Shown one piece after another: positions 44,871 through 54,252 of a stretch of DNA of 64,000 nucleotides (within the stretch, counting starts at the first letter, position 1; the number at the start of each line of letters is the position of its first letter). The position numbers were made by a program, and so were the translations under genes. The DNA comes from an uncultured Prevotellaceae bacterium (GTDB lineage Bacteria > Bacteroidota > Bacteroidia > Bacteroidales > Muribaculaceae), in contig ONKU01000006.1 in the NCBI GenBank assembly GCA_900318535.1, positions 50,624-114,623 of the forward strand. Reading direction: 5' to 3'. The notes below the pieces were generated by a model. The model searched no databases and had not been told where the DNA came from. It saw only the letters and a program-made list of their open reading frames with translations.

Positions 44871-46209
44871 TTTTAGCAGGTATTTCGGTTGGGTTTTCGG
44901 CATCGAGACCCTCGATGATGGGGGTCTCCTCCACTTTATTTTTCTTGTTGCCGTAGTTGGCGATGGTGCGGCTCACGCTCAGCATCACGCCAAAGGCGAC
45001 ACTAATCACGATGATCGATGTACCACCCTTGGAAATGAGTGGCAGAGGCTGTCCCGAGACAGGGAACACGCCCACGTTGATGGCCATGTGGAACAAGGCC
45101 TGGAAGGTGATGAACGACGCCATTCCGATGACCAGCAGCGACGGCAGCACACGCTTGCTGCGCCGCACAATCATCGCGGCTCGTCCCAGCAGCGACAGGT
45201 AGAGCAGCATCACAAATATGCCTCCCACAAAGCCCCATTCCTCGACAATGATGGAGTAAATATAGTCGCTGAATGCCAGCGGCAGGCGGCTGCACTCCCT
45301 GGACTTGCCCACGCCAAAGCGGACGATGCCGCCGTTGGCCTGCGCCATGCGCGAGAACATCTCCTGCTGGTTCTTGGCCGTGATGGGGCGATAAACCAGC
45401 GAGTCGCTGTTCAGCCACTCATTAACACGGCTCTTCCAGGTACCCGTACGGGCCACTTCGCCCGAGCCGTCATGCGCCAGCCCAGGATCGGCACCGGCAG
45501 GTATCTCGACTTGCATCTCCTTTTGGGAGTCCTTGAACATCTCTTCTTTCTTGTCGTTGTTGTTCTTGATGATGACAAAAAAGCCGAACATGATGCCGAA
45601 GAAGACCATCAGGATGCCGATTTTCTTGAACCTCGCGCCACCGATGAGCAGCATCGAACCGCTGATGGCAATCAGCAGCAGCGTGTTGGTCAAACCGCTC
45701 CTGATCATCAAGCCGCCGTAGAGCGCCACCACCAGCGCCGCGCCAACAAGGCCGTTGGTGCTGATGTCCTGATTCTTTTGGGACTTGGCGAAGATATAGG
45801 ACAGGATGGTGACTATCGACAACTTGGCCAACTCGGCGGGCTGCAGGGTCACACCCGGCACAATCGTCATCGCACGGCGAGCGCCGTTGATGACCTCGCC
45901 AAAGAACATGACGTACACCAAGCTAAAGACGGTGATCACGGCCAAGCCGGGAATCATCGCATACAGGAATGCGGGCCTGTTGTAGTCCACCCGCTGGAGG
46001 CCCACCACACACGCTGCACCAAGCCCCAAGAAGATGCACTGCTTGATGATGGGCATATAGATGCCCTGCGCGGCAATCTCGCGGCTGGATGCGCTGTAAC
46101 TCTCCACAATGGAGATGATGAGCAGCATGATGTAGATGCCCCAGATCCACGGATCGCCGTATTTCTGGGATATCTCGTGATATCTGTTAGTCTTTTCGGT
46201 AGGAGACAT
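44857..46209 (-). CDS. ftsW: lipid II polymerase FtsW (SEDS family)
   Basis: A 450-residue protein with about ten helices of the SEDS family, the septal peptidoglycan glycosyltransferase working with FtsI. Visible signatures are YSASSREIA, LQPAELAKLSIV, and the C-terminal NVGVFPVSGQPLPLISKGGTSI. A charged loop of about 100 residues in the middle (around KEEMFKDSQKEMQVE) is large compared with E. coli FtsW but common in Bacteroidota. The gene lies between murD and murG. Confidence 0.95.
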   Translation of the reverse strand: MSPTEKTNRYHEISQKYGDPWIWGIYIMLLIISIVESYSASSREIAAQGIYMPIIKQCIFLGLGAACVVGLQRVDYNRPAFLYAMIPGLAVITVFSLVYVMFFGEVINGARRAMTIVPGVTLQPAELAKLSIVTILSYIFAKSQKNQDISTNGLVGAALVVALYGGLMIRSGLTNTLLLIAISGSMLLIGGARFKKIGILMVFFGIMFGFFVIIKNNNDKKEEMFKDSQKEMQVEIPAGADPGLAHDGSGEVARTGTWKSRVNEWLNSDSLVYRPITAKNQQEMFSRMAQANGGIVRFGVGKSRECSRLPLAFSDYIYSIIVEEWGFVGGIFVMLLYLSLLGRAAMIVRRSKRVLPSLLVIGMASFITFQALFHMAINVGVFPVSGQPLPLISKGGTSIIVISVAFGVMLSVSRTIANYGNKKNKVEETPIIEGLDAENPTEIPAKNVWR

Positions 46210-46237
46210 AGAATCAGTCGGTGATTAGTCAGAATGG

Positions 46238-47587
46238 TTACTGATGGGCTTTCATGTTCTTGACACACTCTTTGAACTGGTTGCCGCGGTCGGCCATGCC
46301 ATTGAACAGGTCAAAGCTGGCACAACAGGGCGACAGCAACACGGTTTGTCCCTCATGGGCCAGTTCGCGGCACTTGTCCATGCATTCGGGCATGCTGCGG
46401 GCATCGGTCACCACAGGCACCTTGCCGTCAAAGAATTCATGCAGCTTGGCATTGTCCACACCCAGACACACGATGGCGGTCACCTTCTCCTTGACCAGCG
46501 GTTCGATCTGGCTGTAGTCGTTGCCCTTGTCGACACCTCCCAGAATGAGCACACACGGCTCGTTGACACTCTCGAGGGCATACCAGCAGGCATCGACGTT
46601 GGTGGCCTTGCTGTCGTTGATGTAGCGCACGCCGTCAACGGTATCGACATACTCCAGGCGGTGAGGAACGGCCTCAAAATCGGCCAGGGCCTCGCGGATG
46701 ACGTCCTTGCGGATGTCGAACACCTGGGCCGACAGACCTGCCGCCATGGTGTTATAGACGTTGTGCAGGCCCTTGAGGGCGAGGTCGTCACGGGCGATGT
46801 CCCAGTGGTCACCGTCCACGTTGAAGTTGAGCACTCCGTCGTGCACCCATGCAGCCTGGCGGCTGTCGTCGTCACCCGTAAAGCTCAGCAGTCTGGATTC
46901 CAGGTGATGCTGGCGCAGCTGCGAGGCGATGATGGGATCGTTGTGCCAGAAGATGAACGAGTCGTCGCCCGTCTGGTTCTGCGTGATGCGGAACTTGGCC
47001 GCGGCATAGTTCTCCATCTTGTAGTCGTAGCGGTCCAGATGGTCGGGCGTGATATTGAGCAGCACGGCGACGTTGGCCTTGAACTCGTACATGTTGTCAA
47101 GTTGGAAACTGCTCAACTCGATGACATACACGTCATGGTGCTCGGTGGCCACCTGCAGTGCCAGACTGCGGCCCACATTGCCTGCCAGACCCACGTTCAG
47201 GCCCGCTTTCTTGAAGATATGGTAAGTAAGCTTGGTGGTCGTGGTCTTGCCGTTGCTACCGGTGATGCACACCATCTTGGCATCGGTGTAACGACCTGCA
47301 AACTCGATTTCGCTCACGATGGGAATGCCCTTTGCGATGGCCTGTGCCACCATGGGAGCGGTGTCGGGGATACCAGGGCTTTTTACGATCTCGTCGGCAT
47401 TGAGGATTTTCTCGGGGGTGTGTCCACCCTCCTCCCAAGCGATGTCATACTTGTCGAGCAGGTCCTTGTAGGTCTGCCCGATGTTGCCGGCGTCGCTCAG
47501 CCACACGTCCATGCCCTTTACCTTGGCGAGCACCGCAGCTCCCGCTCCGCTCTCACCGCCGCCTAATACTACTAGTCGTTTTGCCAT
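46238..47587 (-). CDS. murD: UDP-N-acetylmuramoyl-L-alanine--D-glutamate ligase
   Basis: The 449-residue Mur ligase adds D-glutamate. The N-terminal VVLGGGESGAGAA, the ATP loop GSNGKTTT (110-117), NITPDHLDRYDY and YINDSKATNVDA are all present. A longer frame starts at 47602, but ATG 47587 gives MAKRLVVLGGG, the standard start. It is complete and in the usual place after mraY. Confidence 0.97.
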   Translation of the reverse strand: MAKRLVVLGGGESGAGAAVLAKVKGMDVWLSDAGNIGQTYKDLLDKYDIAWEEGGHTPEKILNADEIVKSPGIPDTAPMVAQAIAKGIPIVSEIEFAGRYTDAKMVCITGSNGKTTTTKLTYHIFKKAGLNVGLAGNVGRSLALQVATEHHDVYVIELSSFQLDNMYEFKANVAVLLNITPDHLDRYDYKMENYAAAKFRITQNQTGDDSFIFWHNDPIIASQLRQHHLESRLLSFTGDDDSRQAAWVHDGVLNFNVDGDHWDIARDDLALKGLHNVYNTMAAGLSAQVFDIRKDVIREALADFEAVPHRLEYVDTVDGVRYINDSKATNVDACWYALESVNEPCVLILGGVDKGNDYSQIEPLVKEKVTAIVCLGVDNAKLHEFFDGKVPVVTDARSMPECMDKCRELAHEGQTVLLSPCCASFDLFNGMADRGNQFKECVKNMKAHQ

Positions 47588-47620
47588 ATATATCGTTATC
47601 AATTAGTCGATTGATGATTA

Positions 47621-48883
47621 TTATCGGATTTTCAGCGTCACAAACGTCAAGGCCGCCAGCAAGATGCTCACCAGGAAGAAGCGCATCACGATTTTGGCCT
47701 CGGGGATGCGGTGGTCAGGGGTCTTGATCTTGTAATCCCAGGTCAGTTTCTCGGGGTCGGCCGTGAAATGGTGATGCAGCGGCGTCATCTTGAACAGGCG
47801 CATGTTTTTGCCCTTGTGACGCTTGACATACCACACCTGCATGATGACCGACAGTTCCTCGATGAGGAAGATGCCGCACAACAGGGGAATGAGCCACTCC
47901 TTGCGGATGAGCACAGCAAACACGGCGATGATGCCGCCCAGGCACAAGCTGCCCGTGTCGCCCATGAACACCTGGGCCGGATAGGAGTTATACCACAGGA
48001 AACCGATTGTCGCGCCGATAAATGCCGCGGCATACACTACCAGTTCACTGCTATCGGGGATGTACATGATATTCAGGTAGGATGAATAGATGACGTTACC
48101 TCCCAGATAGCACATGATCGCCAGGGCCACTCCAATGATTGCCGAGGTACCTGTCGCCAAGCCGTCAACGCCGTCGGTCAGGTTGGCACCGTTGCTCACT
48201 GCGGTGATGACAAAGATGGTCACCAGGATGAACAGGATCCAGCCGCCCAGCTGCTTGTGCTTGCCCATCCACTTGGTGAAATAGGCATAGTCAAAGTTGT
48301 GGTTCTTGACAAAGGGCAGCGTGGTCTTGGTCGCCTTCACGGCCTGAGACTTGTGGATCTCGACCAGTTCGGGCGTCTCGTTGCGGTTAGTGACGTGCAC
48401 GTTCTCGTTCATCACGATGGCGGGGCTCAAGTACATGGTCAAGCCCACGATGATTCCCAGACCCACCTGTCCCACAATCTTGAACTTGCCCTTGAGGCCC
48501 TGCTTGTTGTGGTGGAAGACCTTGATGTAGTCGTCGGCAAAACCCAATGCACCGCACCACAGCGTGGACACGATCATGAGCAGCATATACACGTTGTTGA
48601 GCTTGCCCAACAGCAGGCACGGCACCAGAATCGAGATGATGATGATGATACCGCCCATGGTGGGAGTTCCCTGCTTGGCCGAGTTGCCACCCAGTTTCTC
48701 CTCACGCTCCTTGTCGCACATCTGGCGCTCCTTGAGCTTGAAAATGATTCGGCGACCGATGACGATGCCGATGAACAGCGACAGGATGAAAGCAAAGCCT
48801 GACCTGAACGTGATGTATTCAAACAGGCGGGCACCACTCACGTGGTGATACTGTTCCAGGTAATGAAAAAGATGATAAAGCAT
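47621..48883 (-). CDS. mraY: phospho-N-acetylmuramoyl-pentapeptide transferase
   Basis: A 420-residue integral membrane enzyme that makes lipid I. Conserved cytoplasmic-loop motifs are seen: GTPTMGG, FADDYIKVFHHNKQGL (Asp pair), NLTDGVDGLATG, MGDTGSLCLGG and MTPLHHHF. The insert between helices, with HVTNRNETPELVEIHKSQAVK, is longer than in E. coli (360 residues), as is usual for Bacteroidota. Lies between murE and murD. Confidence 0.97.
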   Translation of the reverse strand: MLYHLFHYLEQYHHVSGARLFEYITFRSGFAFILSLFIGIVIGRRIIFKLKERQMCDKEREEKLGGNSAKQGTPTMGGIIIIISILVPCLLLGKLNNVYMLLMIVSTLWCGALGFADDYIKVFHHNKQGLKGKFKIVGQVGLGIIVGLTMYLSPAIVMNENVHVTNRNETPELVEIHKSQAVKATKTTLPFVKNHNFDYAYFTKWMGKHKQLGGWILFILVTIFVITAVSNGANLTDGVDGLATGTSAIIGVALAIMCYLGGNVIYSSYLNIMYIPDSSELVVYAAAFIGATIGFLWYNSYPAQVFMGDTGSLCLGGIIAVFAVLIRKEWLIPLLCGIFLIEELSVIMQVWYVKRHKGKNMRLFKMTPLHHHFTADPEKLTWDYKIKTPDHRIPEAKIVMRFFLVSILLAALTFVTLKIR

Positions 48884-48910
48884 ATCTTTGTTCTTGGTTG
48901 GTTAATAATC

Positions 48911-50374
48911 TCATTTAGACTCGCCGCCAAACACCTCGAGCACCTCTTCGCGATCATCGAAGTGATGCTTCACGTGGTTAATCTCCTGATAGTCCTCGTG
49001 GCCCTTGCCGGCGATGAGCACGACGTCACCGGCCTGAGCCAGTTGACAAGCCGTGCGAATGGCCTGGCGACGGTCGGTGATGATCAAGGTGACAGGGCGC
49101 TTGTCGTCGGGCAGTCCCACCTCCATCTGGCGCAAAATCTCGTCGGGGTCCTCGGTGCGGGGATTGTCGCTGGTGAGGACCACACGGTCGCTGCGCACGG
49201 CAGCTTCACGTGCCATGATGGGACGCTTGCCGGCATCGCGGTCGCCACCGCAGCCGCACACGGTAATGACATGGCCGTTGGTGCCCACCACCTCGCGGAT
49301 GGTGTCGAGCACGTTGACCAGGGCATCGGGCGTGTGGGCATAGTCCACGATGGCCGTATAGCCACGCGGCGAACGCAGGGTCTGGAAACGGCCTGCCACG
49401 GGTTCCAGCAGGCTCATTTTGACGAGCGTCTCCTGCGGGTCGAAGCCCAGCAGCAGCGAGGCGCCATAGACCGACAGCAGGTTATAGGCGTTGAAGCGAC
49501 CGGTGAACAGCACCTCGACCTGATTGCCGTTCAGCTCAAGCGTCGTGCCGTCGAGGCGCGATTCCACGATGCGCCCCTTGAAGTCGGCGATGGAACGCAA
49601 CGAGTAGCGGTACTTGCTTGCGGCCGTGTTCTGCAGCATCACCTCACCCACCTTGTCGTCAACATTGACCAGGGCAAAGGCACCCTTGGGCAGGCTGTCA
49701 AAGAACATCTTCTTGGCGGCGATGTAGTTGTCCACCGTCTTGTGGAAGTCCAGGTGGTCGCGGGTCAGGTTGGTGAAAATGCCGCCGGCAAAGGTGATGC
49801 CCTCGATGCGGCGTTGCACGCACGCGTGGGAGCTCACCTCCATGAAGGCGTACTCGCAACCGGCCTGCACCATCTCGTGCAACAGGCGGTTGAGCGTCAA
49901 GTGGTCAGGCGTGGTCTGCTTGGCCGGCTCCCTGACGGTGTCGATGATGTTCTCGACGGTGGACAGCAGGCCCGCCTTGTGACCCATGAGGCGCGCCATC
50001 TCATAGAGCAGCGTCGCCGTCGTGGTCTTGCCGTTGGTGCCGGTGACGCCCACCAGGCGCAACGCCTTGGAGGGGTGGTCAAACCACTCGTCGGCCAGGT
50101 GAGCCAGCGCGATGACGCTGTTCTCGACCTGGATATATGTAACAGACTGGCTCAACGTCTCGGGCATGTCCTCGCACACGATGGCACGTGCACCTGCAGC
50201 GGCCACATCGGGGATGAAACGGTGCGAATCAACGGCGACACCCTTCACAGCGACAAACATGACGCCGTCGCGGGCCTGGCGCGAATCGTTGATGAGGTCG
50301 ATGATATCGACGTCGGTATCCCCCACCACCTGCAGTGGCTGGATGGACGTGAGCAGTTGTGATAATTTCTTCAT
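48911..50374 (-). CDS. murE: UDP-MurNAc-L-Ala-D-Glu--meso-diaminopimelate ligase
   Basis: The 487-residue ligase adds the third residue of the stem peptide. The ATP loop GTNGKTTT is at 112-119, HACVQRRIEGI and LTRDHLDFH follow, and DNPRTEDP near residue 400 is the motif linked with meso-diaminopimelate specificity. This fits the lysA gene nearby, which uses the same compound. Complete length. Confidence 0.97.
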   Translation of the reverse strand: MKKLSQLLTSIQPLQVVGDTDVDIIDLINDSRQARDGVMFVAVKGVAVDSHRFIPDVAAAGARAIVCEDMPETLSQSVTYIQVENSVIALAHLADEWFDHPSKALRLVGVTGTNGKTTTATLLYEMARLMGHKAGLLSTVENIIDTVREPAKQTTPDHLTLNRLLHEMVQAGCEYAFMEVSSHACVQRRIEGITFAGGIFTNLTRDHLDFHKTVDNYIAAKKMFFDSLPKGAFALVNVDDKVGEVMLQNTAASKYRYSLRSIADFKGRIVESRLDGTTLELNGNQVEVLFTGRFNAYNLLSVYGASLLLGFDPQETLVKMSLLEPVAGRFQTLRSPRGYTAIVDYAHTPDALVNVLDTIREVVGTNGHVITVCGCGGDRDAGKRPIMAREAAVRSDRVVLTSDNPRTEDPDEILRQMEVGLPDDKRPVTLIITDRRQAIRTACQLAQAGDVVLIAGKGHEDYQEINHVKHHFDDREEVLEVFGGESK

Positions 50375-50399
50375 GATAGTGTTGGTCTTATTTTTTGTG

Positions 50400-52511
50400 T
50401 TAACTGTTTCTTAATCTCAGATTGATGCGCTGGCCGCGGGCATAGTGGCTGCCTGCAGCAAGGCTCTGTCCCGTCACCATGCCCGAACCGGTGAAGCTCA
50501 CGCTCAAGCCGGCATCTTCCAGGATCTTGATGGCTTCACGCACGCTCAGTCCGATGACGTTGGGCACACCCTTCTCGACCTGTTTGGGACGGACATAGGT
50601 GTGCGGTGCCTGGATGCCCAAACCGCGCTTGATGTTGTTTGAGACATAGTCCCCCATCGAGGCAAACAGCGTGGGATAGCTTTTCGCATCCTTGGGTTTC
50701 TCGACATAGTTGGGAGTCTCTCCCAGCAGGCCGTGGGCATACATCTTGAGGGCGATATTCTTCATCACCATGCCGCTGCTGGCACCAGCGCCACGGTCGG
50801 CGCCCAGCATGAGTACGATGCAGGAATACTTGGGATGCTCGTAGGGGAAGAAGCCGCAAAACGCCAGACGCTTCTTGCCACTGTACTTGCCACCGACGAC
50901 GTCAAATGCGGTACCCGTCTTGCCGGCGATTTCCACCCTCTTGTCCTGGACCCAATGGCGCGCCGTTCCATGGCTGCCCCACACCACATCGTGGAGCATG
51001 ATGCGCAACTTGCGGGCATTTTCAGGCGAGCACACCTGCTTGCGGATGTAGGTTACGGGAATGATCGAGTCGGGCTCTCCCTCACGCGAGAGTTTCTTGA
51101 ACAGGTGGGGACGCACATACTTGCCGTCGTTGGCAATGGCATTGTACATCGCCAGGGTGCACAACGGCGGGATGCGAGAACCGTAGCCGAAGGCCTGGCG
51201 CGAGAGGGTCACGCGTCCGCCGTTCTTGATTTCGGCATCCTGGAACCAGGGCACGTTTTCACCGGCAATACCCGAGTGGAACGGCTCAAAGAAGCCCATT
51301 TCCTCCAGACGCTTGCGGAAACCCGGAGGATTGTCGCCGTATTTCCTGACGATGATCTTGGCCATGCCAATGTTGGACGACGTCTCGATGATCTGGCGAG
51401 GCGTGCGCGTGGCACCGCCATGGGAGTCGGTAATGGGGTTGCCGCCGGCATAGGTCCATGTCGAACCCGTGGCGATCGGCTCCTCGATGTTGCTGATGAT
51501 GCCGTCCTCAAGGGCGACCATCATCGATATGGTCTTCACCACCGAACCCGGCTCATAGCCCAGCACGGCGTGGTTCACGCCCTCGACATACTCGCCAGTG
51601 GTCTTGCTGCGCTCCAGGTTGCTGATGGCTTTGATCTCGCCTGTCGCCACCTCCATGAGCACACAGGTGCCCCACTCGGCGCCGGTCTCGAGGCACATGT
51701 CATTGAGCTCGTTCTCGACGATGTCCTGCAGCTGTACGTTGATGGTCGTGGTGATGTCGTAGCCCTTGACGGCAGGCACGCTCTCGGCGCGCACGATGCC
51801 GTTGGTGAGCTGGGTGCTCTGTGCCACACCAGGCTTGCCATACAGCAGCGAGTCCAATGCCATCTCCAGGCCAGAGTGGCCGTGGATGCTGGAACTTACC
51901 TCGTTCTGGCCCACGTTGCCGATGCTGCGCGCCGCCATGCCGCCAAAGGGTTTCATGCGGCGGCTGTGCTTCTCGCAGTAGAAGCCGTTCTTGTTCTTGG
52001 CACGGCGCAGGAAGGGGAACTGGCGAACCCGTTCATACTCCTTGTGGGTGAGCATTCTGGGGAACAGCTTGTAGGCGCGGTTCTTGCGCGGCTTCTTGCC
52101 TGGAGCGGGATTCTTGGCCGCATCCAGGATGGCCTTGCGGTCCTGCAGGAGTTTTCTCTTCCACTGTGCAGCATCCATCGAGTTGTCAAAAACCGCCAGA
52201 CTGTCGCACAACGGCCCGATGTCCTTCATCAGCGTGTCGGTCTTGATGCCGTCGGTAAACCAGTCGATGCGCAGCACATAGTACTGCAGATTGGCGGCGA
52301 GCACCGACCCGTCATCGGCCAGCAGCTTGCCTCGCTCGGGCTCGATGGGAACGGTCTCGGTGAGCACCTGGTCAGCCTTCTTGTTCCACTCGGCAGCCTG
52401 CACCACCGTAGTTTTGAACAGTTTCCATGATATAGCGACCGAAAACAGCAGCATGATGCCCACCACGATGCCGTAGCGCATGAGGATATGCCGTTTGTTG
52501 TTCTGTTTCAT
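50400..52511 (-). CDS. ftsI: septal class B penicillin-binding protein with PASTA domain
   Basis: A 703-residue transpeptidase. One N-terminal helix (YGIVVGIMLLFSVAISWKLF) is followed by the dimerisation domain, then the transpeptidase domain: SVVK near residue 323 (SxxK), SSN in ETSSNIG, and KTGT in IAGKTGTAF. A single PASTA domain closes the chain (VPNVIGLSVREAIKILEDAG). All active-site motifs are intact. The PASTA domain is normal for Bacteroidota FtsI though absent in E. coli. It follows ftsL with a 37-base gap. Confidence 0.95.
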   Translation of the reverse strand: MKQNNKRHILMRYGIVVGIMLLFSVAISWKLFKTTVVQAAEWNKKADQVLTETVPIEPERGKLLADDGSVLAANLQYYVLRIDWFTDGIKTDTLMKDIGPLCDSLAVFDNSMDAAQWKRKLLQDRKAILDAAKNPAPGKKPRKNRAYKLFPRMLTHKEYERVRQFPFLRRAKNKNGFYCEKHSRRMKPFGGMAARSIGNVGQNEVSSSIHGHSGLEMALDSLLYGKPGVAQSTQLTNGIVRAESVPAVKGYDITTTINVQLQDIVENELNDMCLETGAEWGTCVLMEVATGEIKAISNLERSKTTGEYVEGVNHAVLGYEPGSVVKTISMMVALEDGIISNIEEPIATGSTWTYAGGNPITDSHGGATRTPRQIIETSSNIGMAKIIVRKYGDNPPGFRKRLEEMGFFEPFHSGIAGENVPWFQDAEIKNGGRVTLSRQAFGYGSRIPPLCTLAMYNAIANDGKYVRPHLFKKLSREGEPDSIIPVTYIRKQVCSPENARKLRIMLHDVVWGSHGTARHWVQDKRVEIAGKTGTAFDVVGGKYSGKKRLAFCGFFPYEHPKYSCIVLMLGADRGAGASSGMVMKNIALKMYAHGLLGETPNYVEKPKDAKSYPTLFASMGDYVSNNIKRGLGIQAPHTYVRPKQVEKGVPNVIGLSVREAIKILEDAGLSVSFTGSGMVTGQSLAAGSHYARGQRINLRLRNS

Positions 52512-52548
52512 TGTTGAGGACTCTTTGTACTGTTAATTGACGGGCGGT

Positions 52549-52896
52549 TTACTTTGAATTTAACCGGTAGGGCGGCTCCTGCGGAGCGGACAAACCGATG
52601 TTCTTCTCTTGCATGAGTTTGGTCATTTCACTCTCACGGATCATCGAGTTGTACCTTGCACTGGCGTCCACCAGGTCGGTCTGGGCATTGGCCAGCTCGG
52701 TCTTGAGCTGGATCACCTCCTCCATGCTGCTCTGGCAGACGAACTTGTTGGCGATGTAGGCCAGGGCCATGATGACCAGGGCGATGATATATACTGCGTT
52801 TCGCTTGAAGAAATCCAATGACAGGAAGCGGCCCTGGAAGATGTCCTTGCCCGCTTTCTTGCCTGTGGCTACCGTGTAACTCTTTCTCTCGCTCAT
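52549..52896 (-). CDS. ftsL: FtsL-like cell division protein
   Basis: A 115-residue bitopic protein: about 30 basic cytoplasmic residues, one helix (AVYIIALVIMALAYIANKFV), then a coiled-coil (VIQLKTELANAQTDLVDASARYNSM). The size, topology and place between rsmH and ftsI identify it as the Bacteroidota FtsL-type protein, although sequence similarity to FtsL of other phyla is weak. Confidence 0.88.
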   Translation of the reverse strand: MSERKSYTVATGKKAGKDIFQGRFLSLDFFKRNAVYIIALVIMALAYIANKFVCQSSMEEVIQLKTELANAQTDLVDASARYNSMIRESEMTKLMQEKNIGLSAPQEPPYRLNSK

Positions 52897-52919
52897 ATTG
52901 GTGACAGTGATTTGATGCG

Positions 52920-53843
52920 TTATTGTTTGTTGTTGTCAGGGCGGGCGACCAGCTCGGCGACGCGCAGTTTGGCGCTACGCGAGCGCGGGTTGCGCTCTAC
53001 CTCCTCGGCGCTGGGCACGATGACCTTGCCGGTGATCACACGCCACGGCGTGTTGACGCGACCGTAGAAGTCCTTTTCCAGCTTGCCCTCGACGTTGCCC
53101 GTGCGCATGAAGTTCTTGACCAGGCGGTCTTCGAGGGAATGATAGGTGATGATGGCCAGGCGGCCACCGGGGTTGAGCACGTCGAGCGACTGGGCAAGCA
53201 GGCGGCGCAGGGCGTCAAGCTCATTGTTGACCTCGATGCGCAATGCCTGAAAGACCATCGACAGCTCTTTCTTTTCCTGCGAGGGCTTGAGCAGCGGCCG
53301 CACAACGTCAACGAGCTGGCCTGTCGTGGACAGGGGGCGCGACTTGACGATCGCTGCGGCCAGTCGGCGCGACTGCCTCAGTTCGCCGTAGAGGTACAGG
53401 ACGTCGGCAATGCGCTCCTCGCTGTAGGTATTGAGCAGCTCTTGGGCAGTGAACGAGGCGCTGCGGTTCATGCGCATGTCCAGGGGAGCATCGGCACGGA
53501 AGGTAAAGCCCCTCTCCACAGCGTCAAAGTGATGGAACGAGACACCCAGGTCGGCAAGGATGCCGTCAACGCCCTCGATGCCGTAATACCGCAGATAGTT
53601 CTTGAGATAGGCAAAATTGCCGTGTGCAAATGTAAACCTGTCATCCTGCAGGCGGTTTTCCCATGCGTCCATGTCACGGTCCATGCCCACGAGCCTGCCG
53701 CCCGCGCCCAGACGTTCCATGATGGCACGACTGTGGCCGCCACCGCCAAAGGTGACGTCAACATAGGTGCCATCGGGCTTTACTGCGAGTCCCGCAATCG
53801 TCTCTGCGAGCAGCGCAGGTATGTGATAAACAGGTTGTTCCAT
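52920..53843 (-). CDS. rsmH: 16S rRNA m4C1402 methyltransferase RsmH
   Basis: The 307-residue SAM-dependent methyltransferase acts on C1402 of 16S rRNA. Typical segments are YHIPALLAETI, VDVTFGGGGHSRAIME, GILADLGVSFHHFD, RGFTFRADAPLDMRMN and the C-terminal PGGRLAIITYHSLEDRLVKNF. It is the first dcw gene here. The usual upstream mraZ is absent: the space to lysA holds no frame for it. Confidence 0.96.
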   Translation of the reverse strand: MEQPVYHIPALLAETIAGLAVKPDGTYVDVTFGGGGHSRAIMERLGAGGRLVGMDRDMDAWENRLQDDRFTFAHGNFAYLKNYLRYYGIEGVDGILADLGVSFHHFDAVERGFTFRADAPLDMRMNRSASFTAQELLNTYSEERIADVLYLYGELRQSRRLAAAIVKSRPLSTTGQLVDVVRPLLKPSQEKKELSMVFQALRIEVNNELDALRRLLAQSLDVLNPGGRLAIITYHSLEDRLVKNFMRTGNVEGKLEKDFYGRVNTPWRVITGKVIVPSAEEVERNPRSRSAKLRVAELVARPDNNKQ

Positions 53844-53897
53844 TGCTATCTTTTTTGCTATCTGGTGTGTCTTCTCAACCCCTCATTTTAGGGACTT

Positions 53898-53930
53898 CAA
53901 AGGTACTGCTTTTTTTTGGATAATTTGCAA
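53898..53930 (-). promoter_or_regulatory. promoter of the dcw cluster
   Basis: On the minus strand TACCTTTG (53898-53905) matches the -7 box and TTG (53928-53930) lies 22 bases upstream, one longer than usual. The rsmH ATG is 54 bases downstream. Confidence 0.5.
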
Positions 53931-54119
53931 TCACAAATGAATTATTTACAAATTTGAAAATAAAAATTGTTAACAGACCCTGTTAATAACTTTATATGGC
54001 TTGTGTATCAGGCAATTATAGCCGAAATTTACGAATTTGAACAGCAGCCGTTTTTCGGCCCCAAAATGCCGATTTTGATATTTTAATATTTATAAACACT
54101 TTTTCAATGTAATTTTTAA

Positions 54120-54127
54120 TACTTTTG
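54120..54127 (+). promoter_or_regulatory. -7 box of lysA
   Basis: TACTTTTG matches TAnnTTTG and lies about 125 bases before the lysA ATG, leaving a leader that can form a small hairpin just before the start. No -33 box was seen. Confidence 0.4.
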
Positions 54128-54252
54128 CCATTGCATCTGATGTGAAACGCTTCACTTCGGGGTGCAATTCGTTTGATTTAAGGCTTTTATCGCATCATCT
54201 TCCCCAACCGCCGGCAAGGTGATGACACAACTAGAATTTGACCATCAAGAGT

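Larger units (their letters stand above)
53844..54252. other. divergent intergenic region between the dcw cluster and lysA
   Basis: About 400 A/T-rich bases with promoter boxes on both strands (described separately) and a short hairpin near the lysA start (CATCATCTT at 54193 with AAGGTGATG at 54216). No coding frame is supported, and mraZ, expected here, is not present. Confidence 0.6.

Noticed and set aside
46244-47566. 440-codon plus-strand frame opposite murD
   Set aside because: Mirror of murD produced by G/C-rich codon bias; Val/His/Leu-rich translation without motifs.
48842-50362. 506-codon plus-strand frame opposite murE
   Set aside because: Same cause as the murD case; murE has all ligase motifs.
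50733-52430. 565-codon plus-strand frame opposite ftsI
   Set aside because: Antisense shadow of a penicillin-binding protein with intact SxxK, SxN and KTG motifs.
54128-54252. possible riboswitch in the lysA leader
   Set aside because: Only a nine-pair hairpin with one G-U is seen; no conserved lysine-riboswitch elements could be recognised.
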